64,000 nucleotides of DNA from CAVSUR01 sp963731285 (GCA_963731285.1 CAVSUR010000008.1:1-64000), one strand, 5' to 3'. Shown: positions 1-10,254, counted from the first letter of the stretch. Notes: generated by a model from the letters alone, not told the origin. Program-made: numbers and translations.

Positions 1-400
1 CGCGCAGGTACCGGTGCCCGACGTCGAGCCCGAGCACGAAGCCGGCCTCGGGGCGGATCTCGTACAGCAGCGCCGACCGGCCGGGAACGCCGGTCCGCTG
101 GCCGGCCGCCCGGACCAGGCCAGAGTCCTCCAGATTGGCCAGCGCCAGCGAGACCGTCGGCTTGGACAGGCCCGAGGCCCGGGCCAGATCCGCGCGCGAG
201 CACAGGCCGAGCTGACGGATGTGGCCGAGCAGCAGCTGCTCGTTGAGCACGCGGATCAGCTGCGGCCGGGCCGCGCCGGCGATCTGCCCGGGCGCCAGGC
301 CGCCCGGCTCCGGGCCCCCGAACTCCGGTACGGGCGCGCTAGTCAGCCGGGCCGGGCCGGGCCGGGCCGGCGGCCCGGCCGAGGAGGTCGTCACCGCCAC
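1..400 (-). CDS. ROK-family transcriptional regulator (partial, runs off the left edge)
   Basis: This is the N-terminal part of a ROK (repressor, ORF, kinase) protein. It has a winged helix-turn-helix (SRADLARASGLSKPTVSLAL) followed by the start of the sugar-kinase-like fold (GFVLGLDVGHRYLR). The GTG start at 400 follows a purine-rich GGGGGAAG site at about 405-412. The C-terminal effector domain lies outside the window. ROK repressors normally sense a sugar or sugar phosphate and control a neighbouring uptake locus. Here the gene diverges from an ABC importer/GH4 cluster and faces the palindrome at 506-524, so it is the likely regulator of that cluster. Confidence 0.85.
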   Translation of the reverse strand, partial: MAVTTSSAGPPARPGPARLTSAPVPEFGGPEPGGLAPGQIAGAARPQLIRVLNEQLLLGHIRQLGLCSRADLARASGLSKPTVSLALANLEDSGLVRAAGQRTGVPGRSALLYEIRPEAGFVLGLDVGHRYLR

Positions 401-505
401 GCCGCTTCCCCCTGCGTTTCCGCCGTGTGGCCGGCTCAGCCCGGCATCGGCACCGCTGCTATGCGATGCATATCCGTTATCTGCACCGCTTGTCCCGTTT
501 TCATA

Positions 506-524
506 GTTAGGATACTGTCCTAAC
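506..524. promoter_or_regulatory. ROK-type operator candidate
   Basis: A 19-bp palindrome with perfect 7-bp arms GTTAGGA and TCCTAAC lies between the divergent ROK gene and the ABC importer genes. Its position and symmetry fit a dimeric repressor site. Assignment to the ROK protein is inferred from adjacency. Confidence 0.7.
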
Positions 525-672
525 AATCTCCTGGGAACTGCACAGTGGTTAGCTCACTTCAGGCAGGTGCAGCATGAGCCTTCCGGCGGCCGCGACCGGG
601 CCTGACCCCGGCGCAGCCAACGGCCGCCGCCTGGCCGGGCGCAGCTCCCCGCCCGGCCCGCTATCAGCGCCC

Positions 673-701
673 GCGCGCCGGGCCCTCCCGGCCCGGCGCG
701 C
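673..701 (+). other. GC-rich leader hairpin upstream of the importer operon
   Basis: A perfect 12-bp inverted repeat (arms 673-684 and 690-701, loop CTCCC) ends 28 bases before the lipoprotein start codon. It would fold in the operon leader as a very stable stem. It has no U-tract. It could protect the 5' end or limit readthrough; no function is shown by the sequence. Confidence 0.5.
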
Positions 702-729
702 ACCGGCACTCATCTCGAAGGGCTAGGCA

Positions 730-2387
730 ATGAAACGCCTCACTGCAATCGGGGCCGTCCTGGCCGCCGTCATGCTGGCGGCCTGCGGCGGCTCATCGGG
801 CGGCAGCTCCTCGTCATCGTCGGCCAGCGGCGTGCTGACCATCGACAACGAGAGCGGCAGCCTGTGGACCTGCAACTTCAACCCGTTCAACCTGTCGGAG
901 ATCAGCTACTCGCTGGGCCCGGTCTACGAGCCGCTGGTCTTCGTCAACACGCTGCAGAGCGCTAAGACCACGCCGTGGCTGGCCTCGGCCTGGACCTGGT
1001 CGAACGGCAACAAGACGCTCACGTTCACGATCCGCAACGGTGTGAAGTGGAGCGACGGCAAGCCGATGACCGCCGCGGACGTCGTCTACACCTTCAACCT
1101 GCTGAAGCAGAACAAGGCGCTGGACCTGAACTCAGTCTGGTCGGTGCTGTCCGGTGTCAGCCAGCAGGGCGCGAACAAGGTCGTGATGACGTTCAAGGCG
1201 CCCGCGGTGACTTACTTCTACTACATCGCCGACCAGATCGGGATCGTGCCACAGCACATCTGGTCGAAGATCTCCGACCCGGTAAAGTACCCGGATACCC
1301 ATCCGGTCGGCACCGGCGCCTACACCCTCGGCTGCACCGCGAACAACATCACCTACACCGCCAACCCGCATTACTGGCAGCCCGGCAAGCCGAAGCTCAA
1401 GACCATCAACTACCCGGCGTTCACCAGCAACGACACGGCCAACACCTACCTGGCCAACGGGCAGGCCCAGTGGGGCAGCCAGTTCATCCCGAGCATCGGC
1501 AAGTTCTACCTGTCCAAGAGCAGCAGTAATCACATCTGGTTCCCGCCGGTGGCGAACGTGTCGCTGTTCATCAACCTGAAGAACCCGGTCCTGAGCAACG
1601 TCGCGGTGCGGCAGGCCATGGCATACGCGATCAACCGCAAGCAGGCCTCCACGATCGGCGAGTACGGCTACGAGCCCGCCTCCAACCAGACCGGGATCGT
1701 CACGCCAACGTTCTCCAGCTGGCTCGACACCTCGCAGGCGGCGGCGTACGGCAACGCGTACTCCTACAACCCGGCCAAGGCGGTCAAGATCCTCACCGCC
1801 GCCGGCTACAAGAAGGGCCCGAACGGGGTGATGGAGAAGAACGGCACGCCGCTGTCGTTCAGCATCACCAACAACGGCGGCTTCTCGGACTGGGTGGCGG
1901 CCGTCAACGTGATCGCGTCAGACCTGAAGGCGGTCGGCATCCAGGTGACGCCGAAGAACCTGGCCGCCCCGGCCTACGAGGCAGCGATGTACAACGGCAA
2001 TTACCAGCTGGGCTACTACGCCGAGACCGGCGGCCCGACGCCGTACTACGAGCTGCGGCAGTGGCTGTATTCGGGCAACTCCGCGCCGATCGGCCAGCCG
2101 CCGGCTCGAACTTCGAGCGCTACAGCAACCCGGCGACCGACGCGCTGATCAACTCCTACGGGAACACCACCAGCCCGTCCCAGCAGCACGCGATCGTGAA
2201 CAAGCTGCAGGCGGTCATGCTCAAGGAGGTGCCGGTGATCCCGGTCACCGAGCAGGTGGACTGGTACCAGTACAACACCAGCCACTTCACCGGCTGGGTG
2301 ACCAAGAGCGACCCGTACGCCCAGCCGGCCGCCTACAACTACCCGGACTGGGGCCAGATGATGCTGCACCTGGCGCCGGCCAAGTAG
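730..2387 (+). CDS. ABC importer solute-binding lipoprotein, SBP family 5 (frameshifted)
   Basis: This is an extracytoplasmic binding protein of the peptide/nickel/oligosaccharide class. It has a lipoprotein signal with lipobox LAAC and lipidation Cys at residue 19, followed by a Ser/Gly-rich linker. The family-5 fold continues to the usual length of about 550 residues (WSDGKPMTAADVVYTFNLL, RQAMAYAINR). The reading frame breaks near 2095-2105, after SGNSAPIGQ, and resumes one base out of register at GSNFERYSNPATDALINSY, ending at 2387. A one-base loss or sequencing error is the simplest cause. It leads an operon with two permeases and two ATPases. The linked GH4 and sugar-kinase genes suggest a di- or oligosaccharide rather than a peptide substrate. 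Confidence 0.85.
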
Positions 2388-2462
2388 CGGCATGCCGTCC
2401 TCCCGGCGCGGCCGGCCCTGGTGGCCGCCGCGCCGGGAGATCAAGCCGGTAAGGAGCGGGAC

Positions 2463-3446
2463 ATGAGGTTCGCGCTGCGCCGCCTCGGCTTCTTCGCGCT
2501 GACGTTGTGGGCCGCGCTGACGCTCAACTTCTTCCTGCCGCGGCTGATGCCCGGCAACCCGGCCGAGGCGATGATGGGCAAGTTCCGCGGCCCGGTCAGC
2601 CCGCAGGCCCTCAAGGCCCTGGAGCTGGCCTTCGGGGTCAACACCCACCAGAGCCTGCTGGGCCAGTACCTCGGCTACCTGCGGGACGCGGCCACCGGCA
2701 ACTTCGGCACGTCGCTGTACTTTTATCCCGAGTCAGTCGGCCGGGTCATCCTGGACGCGATCCCGTGGACGCTGGGCCTGGTCGGCGTGACCACGATCCT
2801 GGCCTTCGTGCTCGGCACCGGGATCGGGATCGTGTCGGCCTGGCGGCGCGGCAGCCGGCTGGACAGCATCGCGCCGCCGGTGTTCGTGATCACCACGGCG
2901 ATCCCCTACTTCTGGGTCGGGCTGATGCTCATCCTGATCTTCGCGGACTGGCTGCAGTGGCTGCCATCCGCGTTCGGGTTCGACGTCACCCTCACGCCCT
3001 CGCTCAGCCCGTCGTTCATCGGCAACGTGCTCGCGCACGCGGTGCTGCCCGCGCTGGCCCTGCTGATCACCACGATCGGGACCTGGATCCTGACCATGCG
3101 CAATACCATGATCACCACGTTGGCCGAGGACTACGTCCGGATGGCCAGGGCCAAGGGGCTGCCCGGCCGCCAGGTGATGTTCGACTACGCCGCCCGCAAC
3201 GCCATCCTGCCCAACCTCACCGGCTTCGCCATGTCGCTCGGATTCGTGGTCGGCGGCGCGATCCTGGTCGAGTACGTCTTCAACTACCCCGGGGTTGGCT
3301 ACATGCTGCTGCAGGCGGTCAACAACGAGGACTACCCGCTCATGCAGGCGCTGTTCCTGCTGATCACCGTGGCGGTGCTGGCGGCCATCCTGCTCGCCGA
3401 CATCGCCACCGCGCTGTTCGACCCGCGGACCAGGACGGCGGACTAG
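2463..3446 (+). CDS. ABC importer permease, DppB/OppB type
   Basis: This is an integral membrane subunit of 327 aa with about six transmembrane segments. The cytoplasmic EAA loop sits near residues 220-248 (EDYVRMARAKGLPGRQVM). The ATG at 2463 is chosen because AAGGAG lies at 2451-2456, six bases upstream; an earlier in-frame start has no such support. The N-terminal signature (LRRLGFFALTLWAALTLNFF) is typical of DppB. It pairs with the permease two bases downstream to form the translocation pore. Confidence 0.92.
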   Translation: MRFALRRLGFFALTLWAALTLNFFLPRLMPGNPAEAMMGKFRGPVSPQALKALELAFGVNTHQSLLGQYLGYLRDAATGNFGTSLYFYPESVGRVILDAIPWTLGLVGVTTILAFVLGTGIGIVSAWRRGSRLDSIAPPVFVITTAIPYFWVGLMLILIFADWLQWLPSAFGFDVTLTPSLSPSFIGNVLAHAVLPALALLITTIGTWILTMRNTMITTLAEDYVRMARAKGLPGRQVMFDYAARNAILPNLTGFAMSLGFVVGGAILVEYVFNYPGVGYMLLQAVNNEDYPLMQALFLLITVAVLAAILLADIATALFDPRTRTAD

Positions 3447-3448
3447 CC

Positions 3449-4408
3449 ATGGCCATGATGCCCCTGCCCGTCGCGGCCGATCAGGGCCGCCTGCCCGAGC
3501 CGCCGATGCTGGAGGGCCAGGCCCGGCGCGGCCGCCCGGCCCTCACCCGGCTGGTGCGCGCGGTCCGGTCCAACCGCAAGGCCACCTTCGGCACGGGGCT
3601 GCTGGTGCTGTTCATCCTGGTCGCGCTGTTTCCCGGCGTCATCGCCCACGACAACCCGGATGCGACGATCTACCCGCGCAGCCTCGGGCCATCCGCTGCG
3701 CACCTGCTCGGCACCACCGCGCTCGGCCAGGACATCTTCGCCCAGGCGGTGTACGGCACCCGGCAGGTGCTGATCATCGCGATCGGGGTCGGGCTGGCCT
3801 CCACCGGGATCGCCGTGCTGATCGGGGTGGCCGCCGCTTACTTCGGCGGCCTGTGGGACGGCGCGCTCAGCCTGCTGACCGACGTGCTGCTGGTCATCCC
3901 GCTGTTCCCGCTGCTCATCGTGATCGCCACCTACGTGCAGAACGCCGGCACGCTGGTGCTGGTGCTGGTGCTGACCGTGACCGGCTGGTCCTACACGGCC
4001 CGCCAGCTGCGGGCCCAGGCACTGTCGCTGCGCAACCGCGACTTCCTGCAGGCCGCCCGGGTCCGCGGCGAGCGCCGGCTGTACATCGTGATCGTCGAGA
4101 TCATTCCCACGATGACCTCGCTGATCGTGGCCAGCTTCCTGACCAACGCGCTGTACGCGGTGCTGTTCGGCTCCAGCCTGCAGTTCATCGGGCTCGGCGA
4201 CCCCAACACCAACAGCTGGGGGACGATGCTCTACTGGGCGGAGAACAACGAGGCGCTGCAAACCGGTCAGTACCTGTGGGCCATCGTCCCCGGCGCGCTC
4301 ATAGCCCTGCTCGGCGCCGCGTTCGCGCTGCTCAACTACGCCTTCGACGAGATCGGGAATCCGGCCCTGCGGCCGGTGAGGAGGAAGCGTGGCGCGCGTC
4401 TCGGCTAG
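3449..4408 (+). CDS. ABC importer permease, DppC/OppC type
   Basis: This is a 319-aa membrane permease with the long cytoplasmic N-terminus typical of DppC, then RKATFGTGLLVLFILVAL as the first membrane segment. The EAA-type loop is near residues 195-220 (NRDFLQAARVRGERRLYI). It starts two bases after the DppB-type stop, so translation is probably coupled. Its 3' end overlaps the downstream ATPase by 20 bases. Confidence 0.9.
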   Translation: MAMMPLPVAADQGRLPEPPMLEGQARRGRPALTRLVRAVRSNRKATFGTGLLVLFILVALFPGVIAHDNPDATIYPRSLGPSAAHLLGTTALGQDIFAQAVYGTRQVLIIAIGVGLASTGIAVLIGVAAAYFGGLWDGALSLLTDVLLVIPLFPLLIVIATYVQNAGTLVLVLVLTVTGWSYTARQLRAQALSLRNRDFLQAARVRGERRLYIVIVEIIPTMTSLIVASFLTNALYAVLFGSSLQFIGLGDPNTNSWGTMLYWAENNEALQTGQYLWAIVPGALIALLGAAFALLNYAFDEIGNPALRPVRRKRGARLG

Positions 4409-5457
4409 GGAACGGGCCGCCGGGCTGCCCGGGCCGCCGCCGGCAGGCGGCGCGATTCTGGGCGTGCGCGACTTGTCGGTCGAGTACGCGGACCGACCGC
4501 GGACCGGTCACCGCCGTGGACCAGCTGACCTTCGACGTCGCGCCGGGCGAGTTCCTGGCCATCGTCGGCGAGTCCGGCTGCGGCAAGTCCACGCTGCTGT
4601 TCGCGATCGCCCAGCTGCTGGCCCCGCCCGCCGCCGTCAGCGGCGGCAGCGTGACCTTCAACGGGACCAGCATGGTGGGCCTGACCGACCGCGAGCTGGC
4701 CGCGGTGCGGTGGAAGAACCTGTCCGTGGTCATGCAGAGCGCGATGAACGCGCTCAACCCGGTCAAGTCGATCGGGGCGCAGTTCAAGGACGCGATGCGG
4801 GCGCACGGCGTGACCGAGCGGGACGAGATCACGCAGCGGTCGGCGCACGTGCTGAAGATGGTCGGCATCGACGCCGTGCACCTGCGCAGCTACCCGCACC
4901 AGCTGTCGGGCGGAATGCGGCAGCGCTCGATGATCGCCATGGCGCTGCTGTTCACCCCGGACCTGGTGATCATGGACGAGCCCACGTCGGCGCTCGACGT
5001 CGTCGCCCAGCGCTCGCTGATGGTGCAGATCAAGGAGCTGCAGCAGCAGTTCGGCTTCGCGGTGATCTTCGTCACCCACGACATGTCGCTGGTGAGCCAC
5101 TTCTCCGACCGGCTCATGGTCATGTACGCGGGGCAGGTGGCCGAGCTCGGCGCCACCCGCGAGGTGTTCGACACCCCGCTGCACCCCTATACGGCCGGGC
5201 TGCTCGAGGCCTTCCCGTCCATCCGCGGCCCGCGGGTCCTGCTGCGCGGCATCCCCGGCAGCCCGCCCGACCTGAGCCGCCTGCCGGCCGGGTGCCGGTT
5301 CGCGGCGCGCTGCCCGAAGGTCATGGACCGCTGCACCGACAGGCCGCCGAAGCTGTACCTGGTCGGCGGCACTCAGGTCCGCTGCTTCCTGCACGAGGAC
5401 GGAACCCCGGGCGACGAGCCCGGCGCCAGCCGGCTGAGCGGAGAACCCGATGAGTGA
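4389..5457 (+). CDS. ABC importer ATPase, DppD type (frameshifted near its N-terminus)
   Basis: This is the first of two ATP-binding subunits. Visible motifs are Walker A GESGCGKST, signature LSGGMRQR, Walker B LVIMDEPTSALD, and the oligopeptide-transporter C-terminal Cys segment GCRFAARCPKVMDRC. The GTG at 4389 after GAGGAAG gives the natural N-terminus (GAILGVRDLSVEYADR). The frame then shifts by one base at about 4491-4500 and continues as RGPVTAVDQLTFDVAPGEF to 5457. The rest is intact, so an extra base or a read error in a GC-rich repeat is likely. It overlaps the next ATPase by 8 bases. Confidence 0.85.
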
Positions 5458-6475
5458 GCCGACCGGGCCGGAAAGCACCGGGCCGTTGCTGCGGACCGAG
5501 GGCCTGACCCGGCACTTCAAGATCGGCAACGCGCTGTCCCAGCGGACCCTGCACGCCGTCGACGACGTCAGCCTGGCCGTCGGCGAGCGGCAGATCGTCG
5601 CGCTGGTCGGCGAGAGCGGCAGCGGCAAGTCCACCGTCGCCCGGCTGCTGGCCAAGATCTACACGCCGACCGGCGGCGAGGTCTACTTCGACGGCCGGCC
5701 GCTGTCGGCGGTGCGGTCACGGCGAGACCGGCTGGCCTACAGCGGCCAGGTGCCGATGGTGTTCCAGGACCCGTTCGCCTCCATCAACCCGGTGTTCCGC
5801 GTCTCGCACGGCATCCTGCGCAGCCTGAAGCTGCACCGCGGCGACCTGTCCCGGTCCGGGCAGTACGCCGAGGCGCTGCGCGTGTTCGAGGTCGTCGGGC
5901 TGACTCCGGCGGCCGAGGTGCTGCAGCGCTACCCGCACGAGCTGTCGGGCGGACAGCGGCAGCGGGTCGGGTTCGCCCAGGCGCTGGCGATGCGGCCGAA
6001 GCTGATCCTGGCCGACGAGCCGGTCTCGATGCTGGACGTGTCGATCCGCATCGGGCTGCTGAACCTGATGACCCAGCTGCGCGACTCCGAGGGCGTCTCG
6101 ATCCTCTACATCACCCACGACATCGCCAGCGCCCGGTACGTGGCCGACCGGCTGGTGGTGATGTACGCCGGGCAGATCGCCGAGTCCGGACCGGTCGAGG
6201 AGGTGCTGTCGGCCCCCCGCCACCCCTACACCCAGCTGCTGCTGTCCGCGGTGCCGGACCCGCGCGCCCCGCTCGGGGTCGGCGCCGAGACCGGCCGCGG
6301 CGAGCCGCCGAAGGTCATCGACCCGGTGCCCGGCTGCCGGTTCCGCTGGCGCTGCCCGCTGGCGATCGACACATGCCACACGGTCACCCCGGTGCTGGAG
6401 CAGCTGGCTCCCGACCATGACGCCGCCTGCCACGTCGCGCAGGCGGCCGCGGACGAAGTGAGGGCGTTCCGATGA
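5450..6475 (+). CDS. ABC importer ATPase, DppF type
   Basis: This is the second ATP-binding subunit, 341 aa and intact. Walker A GESGSGKST is at residues 54-62. The signature LSGGQRQR, Walker B LILADEPVSMLD, a switch-region TH (YITHDIA) and the C-terminal oligo_HPY segment (GCRFRWRCPLAIDTC) are all present. The start overlaps the DppD stop, and its own stop overlaps the next start (ATGA), indicating one polycistronic message. Confidence 0.92.
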   Translation: MSEPTGPESTGPLLRTEGLTRHFKIGNALSQRTLHAVDDVSLAVGERQIVALVGESGSGKSTVARLLAKIYTPTGGEVYFDGRPLSAVRSRRDRLAYSGQVPMVFQDPFASINPVFRVSHGILRSLKLHRGDLSRSGQYAEALRVFEVVGLTPAAEVLQRYPHELSGGQRQRVGFAQALAMRPKLILADEPVSMLDVSIRIGLLNLMTQLRDSEGVSILYITHDIASARYVADRLVVMYAGQIAESGPVEEVLSAPRHPYTQLLLSAVPDPRAPLGVGAETGRGEPPKVIDPVPGCRFRWRCPLAIDTCHTVTPVLEQLAPDHDAACHVAQAAADEVRAFR

Positions 6476-7737
6476 AGCTGGCGGTGGTCGGCGGCGGGTC
6501 CACTTACACCCCTGAGCTGATCGACGGGATCGCCCGGCTGGCGGGCGAGGTCAAGGTCACCGAGGTGGTGCTCGTCGACCCGGACGAGCAGCGGCTGGCC
6601 GCCGTCGGCCCGGTATCGGCGCGGATCATGGCCGCCTACGGCCATCCGGCCCGGGTGCGCTGGACGGCCAGCCTGGACGACGGCCTGGACGGGGCCGCCG
6701 CGGTGCTGCTCCAGCTGCGCGTGGGCGGCCAGGCGGCCAGGCACCGGGACGAGACCTGGCCGCTGGAGTACGGCCGTGTCGGGCAGGAGACCACCGGCGC
6801 GGGCGGCCTGGCCAAGGCGCTGCGGACCGTGCCGGTGGTGCTGGACATCGCGGCGCGGGCCCGGCAGCGGGCCGCGGCCGGAGCGTGGATCATCGACTTC
6901 ACCAACCCGGTCGGGATCGTCACCCGCGCGCTGCTGGACGCGGGCCACCGGGCCATCGGCCTGTGCAACTCCGCGATCGGCTTCCAGCGGCAGTTCGCCG
7001 GCCTGCTGGGCGTGCCGCCCCGCGAGGTCGCGCTTGACCACATCGGGCTGAACCACCTCACCTGGGAGCGGGCGGTCCTCGTCGGCGGCACGGACCGGCT
7101 GCCCGGCCTGATCGACGCCCATGGCGCCGAGATCGCCGAGCACATCGGCCTGCCACTGGCGGTCATCCGCGATACCGGGGCCGTGCCTTCGTACTACCTG
7201 CGCTACTTCTGGGCGCACGATGAGGTCGTAGCCCAGCAGCGCGGACGGCCGACCCGGGCGCAGGACGTGGCGGAGATCGAGCGGCAGCTGCTGGCGATGT
7301 ACGCCGACCCGGCCCTGGACCACAAACCGGAGCTGCTGGGCCAGCGCGGCGGGGCGTACTACTCCGAGGCGGCCGTGGACCTGCTCGCGTCGCTGGTCAC
7401 CAACGCCAGGGACCGGCAGGTGGTCAACGTGCGCAACGCCGGCACGCTGCCGTTCCTGGCCGCCGACGCGGTGATCGAGGTGCCGGGGGTGATCGGCGCG
7501 TCCGGTGCCGAGCCGGTGCCGGTCGCGCCGGCCAGCCCGCTGATGCGCGGGCTGATCGCGCACGTCAGCGGCTACGAGGAGCTGGCCGTGGACGCGGCGC
7601 TGCGGGGCGGACGGCAGCGGGTGGCGGCGGCGCTGCTCGCGCACCCGCTGATCGGCCAGTACGACCTGGCGGAGCAGATGACCGACCGGCTGCTCGCGGA
7701 GAACAGCGCCTACCTGCCGTGGGCCAGCGGCCAGTGA
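6472..7737 (+). CDS. GH4 glycosidase, 6-phospho-beta-glucosidase-like
   Basis: This is an NAD- and divalent-metal-dependent glycoside hydrolase of family 4, 421 aa. GH4 enzymes work by oxidation and elimination at C3/C2 rather than classical hydrolysis. Seen are the dinucleotide site GGGSTYTPEL near the N-terminus, the RVGGQAARHRDE segment, the metal-ligand Cys at about 165 (GLCNSAIGF) and the catalytic-site His at about 195 (GLNHLTW). The pattern is closest to 6-phospho-beta-glucosidases. Such enzymes usually need a 6-phosphorylated substrate, yet there is no PTS here; a kinase gene follows directly. ATGA and GTGA overlaps couple it on both sides. Confidence 0.9.
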   Translation: MKLAVVGGGSTYTPELIDGIARLAGEVKVTEVVLVDPDEQRLAAVGPVSARIMAAYGHPARVRWTASLDDGLDGAAAVLLQLRVGGQAARHRDETWPLEYGRVGQETTGAGGLAKALRTVPVVLDIAARARQRAAAGAWIIDFTNPVGIVTRALLDAGHRAIGLCNSAIGFQRQFAGLLGVPPREVALDHIGLNHLTWERAVLVGGTDRLPGLIDAHGAEIAEHIGLPLAVIRDTGAVPSYYLRYFWAHDEVVAQQRGRPTRAQDVAEIERQLLAMYADPALDHKPELLGQRGGAYYSEAAVDLLASLVTNARDRQVVNVRNAGTLPFLAADAVIEVPGVIGASGAEPVPVAPASPLMRGLIAHVSGYEELAVDAALRGGRQRVAAALLAHPLIGQYDLAEQMTDRLLAENSAYLPWASGQ

Positions 7738-8849
7738 GCGAGCTGCCTGCGGCCGTGCTGGCCGTCGACGGCGGCAACAGCAAGACCGACGTCGTGCTGG
7801 TCGCCGCCGACGGGCGCATGCTGGCCCAGATCCGCGGTCCCGGCGTGCCGCTGCGGCTTTCTGCCGAGACCCTGGCGCTGCTGTCCACGCTGGCCCGGGC
7901 CGCGGCGCGGCAGGCTCGGCTGCCCGGCGGCGCCGGGCCCGGCACCGAACCGGGGCCGGCCGCGACCGGCCCGGGCCGGATCGCGGGTCACCTGGTCGCC
8001 TGCATGGCCAACGTGGACCTGCCCGAGGAGGAGCGCGAGCTCGATCAGATGCTGCGGGCCCAGGGCTGGAGCGACACCGTCGACGTGGCTAACGACACCA
8101 TCGCGGTACTGCGCGCCGGGCTGGACGGCAGGCTGCCGGCCGGGCTGCCCGGCGCGCCGGCGGGCGGCTCGCGGCCGGATCCGGCCGCGCACTGGGGCGT
8201 GGGCATCACTTGCGGGGCCGGGATCAACGGGGTGTGCGTGGCGCCGGACGGCCGCACCACCCGCTATCTCGCGCTCGGCGAGCTGACCGGGGACTGGGGC
8301 GGCGGGTACGGGCTGGCCAGCTCGGTCATGTGGGCGGCGGCCCGGGCCGAGGACGGCCGCGGGCCGCAGACGCTGCTGCGGGCCGCGGTCCTCGAGCACT
8401 TCGGGGTGGAGCGGGTCAGCGACGTCGCGGTCGGCATCCACCTCGGCAAGATCGCCGGGCAGAGCCTGCACGGCCTGGTCCCGGTGCTGTTCACGACGGC
8501 CGGCCAGGGTGACCGGGCCGCCTGCGGCCTGGTCGACCGGCTGGCGGACGAGATTACCGTGATGGCGGTAGCCGCGATCGGCAGGCTCGGGCTGGCCGGC
8601 CAGCCGGTGCCGGTGGTACTGGGCGGCGGGGTGCTGACCGCGCGCGACCCGCGGCTGACCCGGCGGATCGCGGCCGGTCTTGCCGCCGACGCGCCGGAGG
8701 CCAGCATGCGGATCGTCGACGTCCCGCCGATCGCCGGGGCGGCGCTGCTCGGCCTGGACCGCACCGGGGCGCCCCCACAGGCGCAGGCCCGGCTGCGGGC
8801 CGTATACCGGGAAGCCGGGACAGATGACGGAAGGGCGGCACGCGCGTGA
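7734..8849 (+). CDS. BadF/BadG/BcrA/BcrD-type sugar kinase (GlcNAc kinase-like)
   Basis: This is an ASKHA-fold ATPase of 371 aa from the GTG at 7734, which overlaps the previous stop (GTGA). The phosphate-1 loop reads AVDGGNSKTDVVLV. A second glycine-rich site is GVGITCGAGINGV, and the C-terminal adenosine segment is PVVLGGGVL. Family members such as N-acetylglucosamine kinase phosphorylate free sugars. In this cluster it could produce the 6-phospho sugar that GH4 enzymes recognise, or salvage the released monosaccharide. Which one cannot be decided from sequence. Confidence 0.85.
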   Translation: MSELPAAVLAVDGGNSKTDVVLVAADGRMLAQIRGPGVPLRLSAETLALLSTLARAAARQARLPGGAGPGTEPGPAATGPGRIAGHLVACMANVDLPEEERELDQMLRAQGWSDTVDVANDTIAVLRAGLDGRLPAGLPGAPAGGSRPDPAAHWGVGITCGAGINGVCVAPDGRTTRYLALGELTGDWGGGYGLASSVMWAAARAEDGRGPQTLLRAAVLEHFGVERVSDVAVGIHLGKIAGQSLHGLVPVLFTTAGQGDRAACGLVDRLADEITVMAVAAIGRLGLAGQPVPVVLGGGVLTARDPRLTRRIAAGLAADAPEASMRIVDVPPIAGAALLGLDRTGAPPQAQARLRAVYREAGTDDGRAARA

Positions 8850-10254
8850 AGCTGGCCGTACTCGGCGGCGGCGGATTCCGGGTCCCGAACGTGTACGCCG
8901 CGCTGCTGGCCGCGCCCGGCCCGCTGCGGCAGGCGGAGGTGGTGCTGCACGATACCTCGGCGCAGCGCCTGGCGGTGATCCAGGCGGTGCTGGCCCGCCA
9001 GGCCGAGCTAGCCGGACAGAAAAGGCTAGCCGGGCAGAAGGGGCTGGCCGGGTCGACCGGGCTGGCCGGCCCGGCCGGGGATGCCCCGGAGGTCACCATC
9101 ACCACCAGCCTGGACGAGGCGCTGGCGGGTGCGAGCTTCGTGTTCTCCGCAATCCGGGTCGGCGGCCTGGACGGCAGGATCGCCGACGAGCGGGTGGCGC
9201 TGAACCTGGGCGTGCTCGGCCAGGAGACCACCGGGCCCGGCGGCATCGCCTACGGGCTGCGGACCATTCCGGTGGCGCTCGCCATCGCCCAGCGAGTGCG
9301 CCAGGTCTGCCCGGATGCCTACGTCATCAACTTCACCAACCCGGCGGGGATGATCACCGAGGCGATGCAGTCGGTGCTGGGCGAGCGCGTCATCGGGATC
9401 TGCGACACGCCGAGCGGTCTGGGCCGCCGCATCGCCGCCGTGCTCGGGCTCGCCCCGGGCACCGTCCGGCTCGACTACGTCGGGCTCAACCATCTGGGCT
9501 GGATGCGCGGGGTGACCAGCGATGGCCGGGATCTGCTGCCCGGGCTGCTGGCCGACGACCAGGCGCTCGCCCAGCTGGAGGAGACCGAGATCTTCGGCGC
9601 GTCCTGGCTGCGCACGCTCGGCTGTATCCCGAACGAGTATCTGTATTACTACTACAGCAACCGCGACGCGGTCGGCCGCGATCCGGGCCCAGCCGGCCAC
9701 CAGGGGCGAGTTCCTGGCCCGCCAGCAGGCGGGCTTTTACGCCGCCGCGGCGGCCGGGCCGGAGCGGGCCCTTGAGCTGTGGCGGCAGACCAGCGCCGAA
9801 CGGCGGGCGCTGTACATGGCCGAGGCGAAGGCGCAGGCCGGATCCGGGCCGGGTGCGAGCGACGGAGCGCCGCGAGCCGAGCCGCCGGGGGGCGGCGGTT
9901 ACGCAGGCGAGGCGCTGGCGGTGATGAGCGCGCTGGCCGGCCACGGCCCGGCCACCATGATCCTCAACGTGCGCAACGGCGGGGCGCTGCCCGGCCTGGA
10001 CGACGACGCCGTGGCGGAGCTGCCCGCCACGGTGGACGCCACCGGGGCGCATCCGCATCCCGGCCGCCCCCCCTCAGCTGCACCAGATGGGCCTCATCCA
10101 GCAGGTCAAGGCGGTGGAGCGGAATGCGATCGAGGCCGCAGTGACCGGCTCCCCCGACGCCGCGCTGCGGGCGTTCGCGCTGCACCCGCTGGTCGGCTCG
10201 GTGCAGGTGGCGCGCGCGCTGCTGGCCGGGTACCGGACCGCGGCGGGGCGGTGA
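8846..10254 (+). CDS. Second GH4 glycosidase (two frameshifts)
   Basis: This is a second, divergent GH4 enzyme starting at GTG 8846, overlapping the kinase stop. Family landmarks include GGGGFRVPN, IRVGGLDGRIADER, GQETTGPGGIAYGLRTIP, Cys about 186 (GICDTPSGLG) and GLNHLGW. The frame gains one base at about 9671-9680 (YYYYSNRDAV, then AAIRAQPATRGEFLARQQ). It gains one more in the seven-C run around 10067-10073, after which the normal GH4 C-terminus (HQMGLIQQVKAVERNAIEAA) runs to the stop at 10252-10254. A short AGQKRLAGQKGLAG low-complexity insert sits near residue 55. Confidence 0.85.

Noticed and set aside
2507..3448. Long open frame upstream of and joined to the second permease
   Set aside because: It is antisense-like Arg/Gly/Pro-rich translation of the first permease in another frame; similarity begins only at the ATG 3449.
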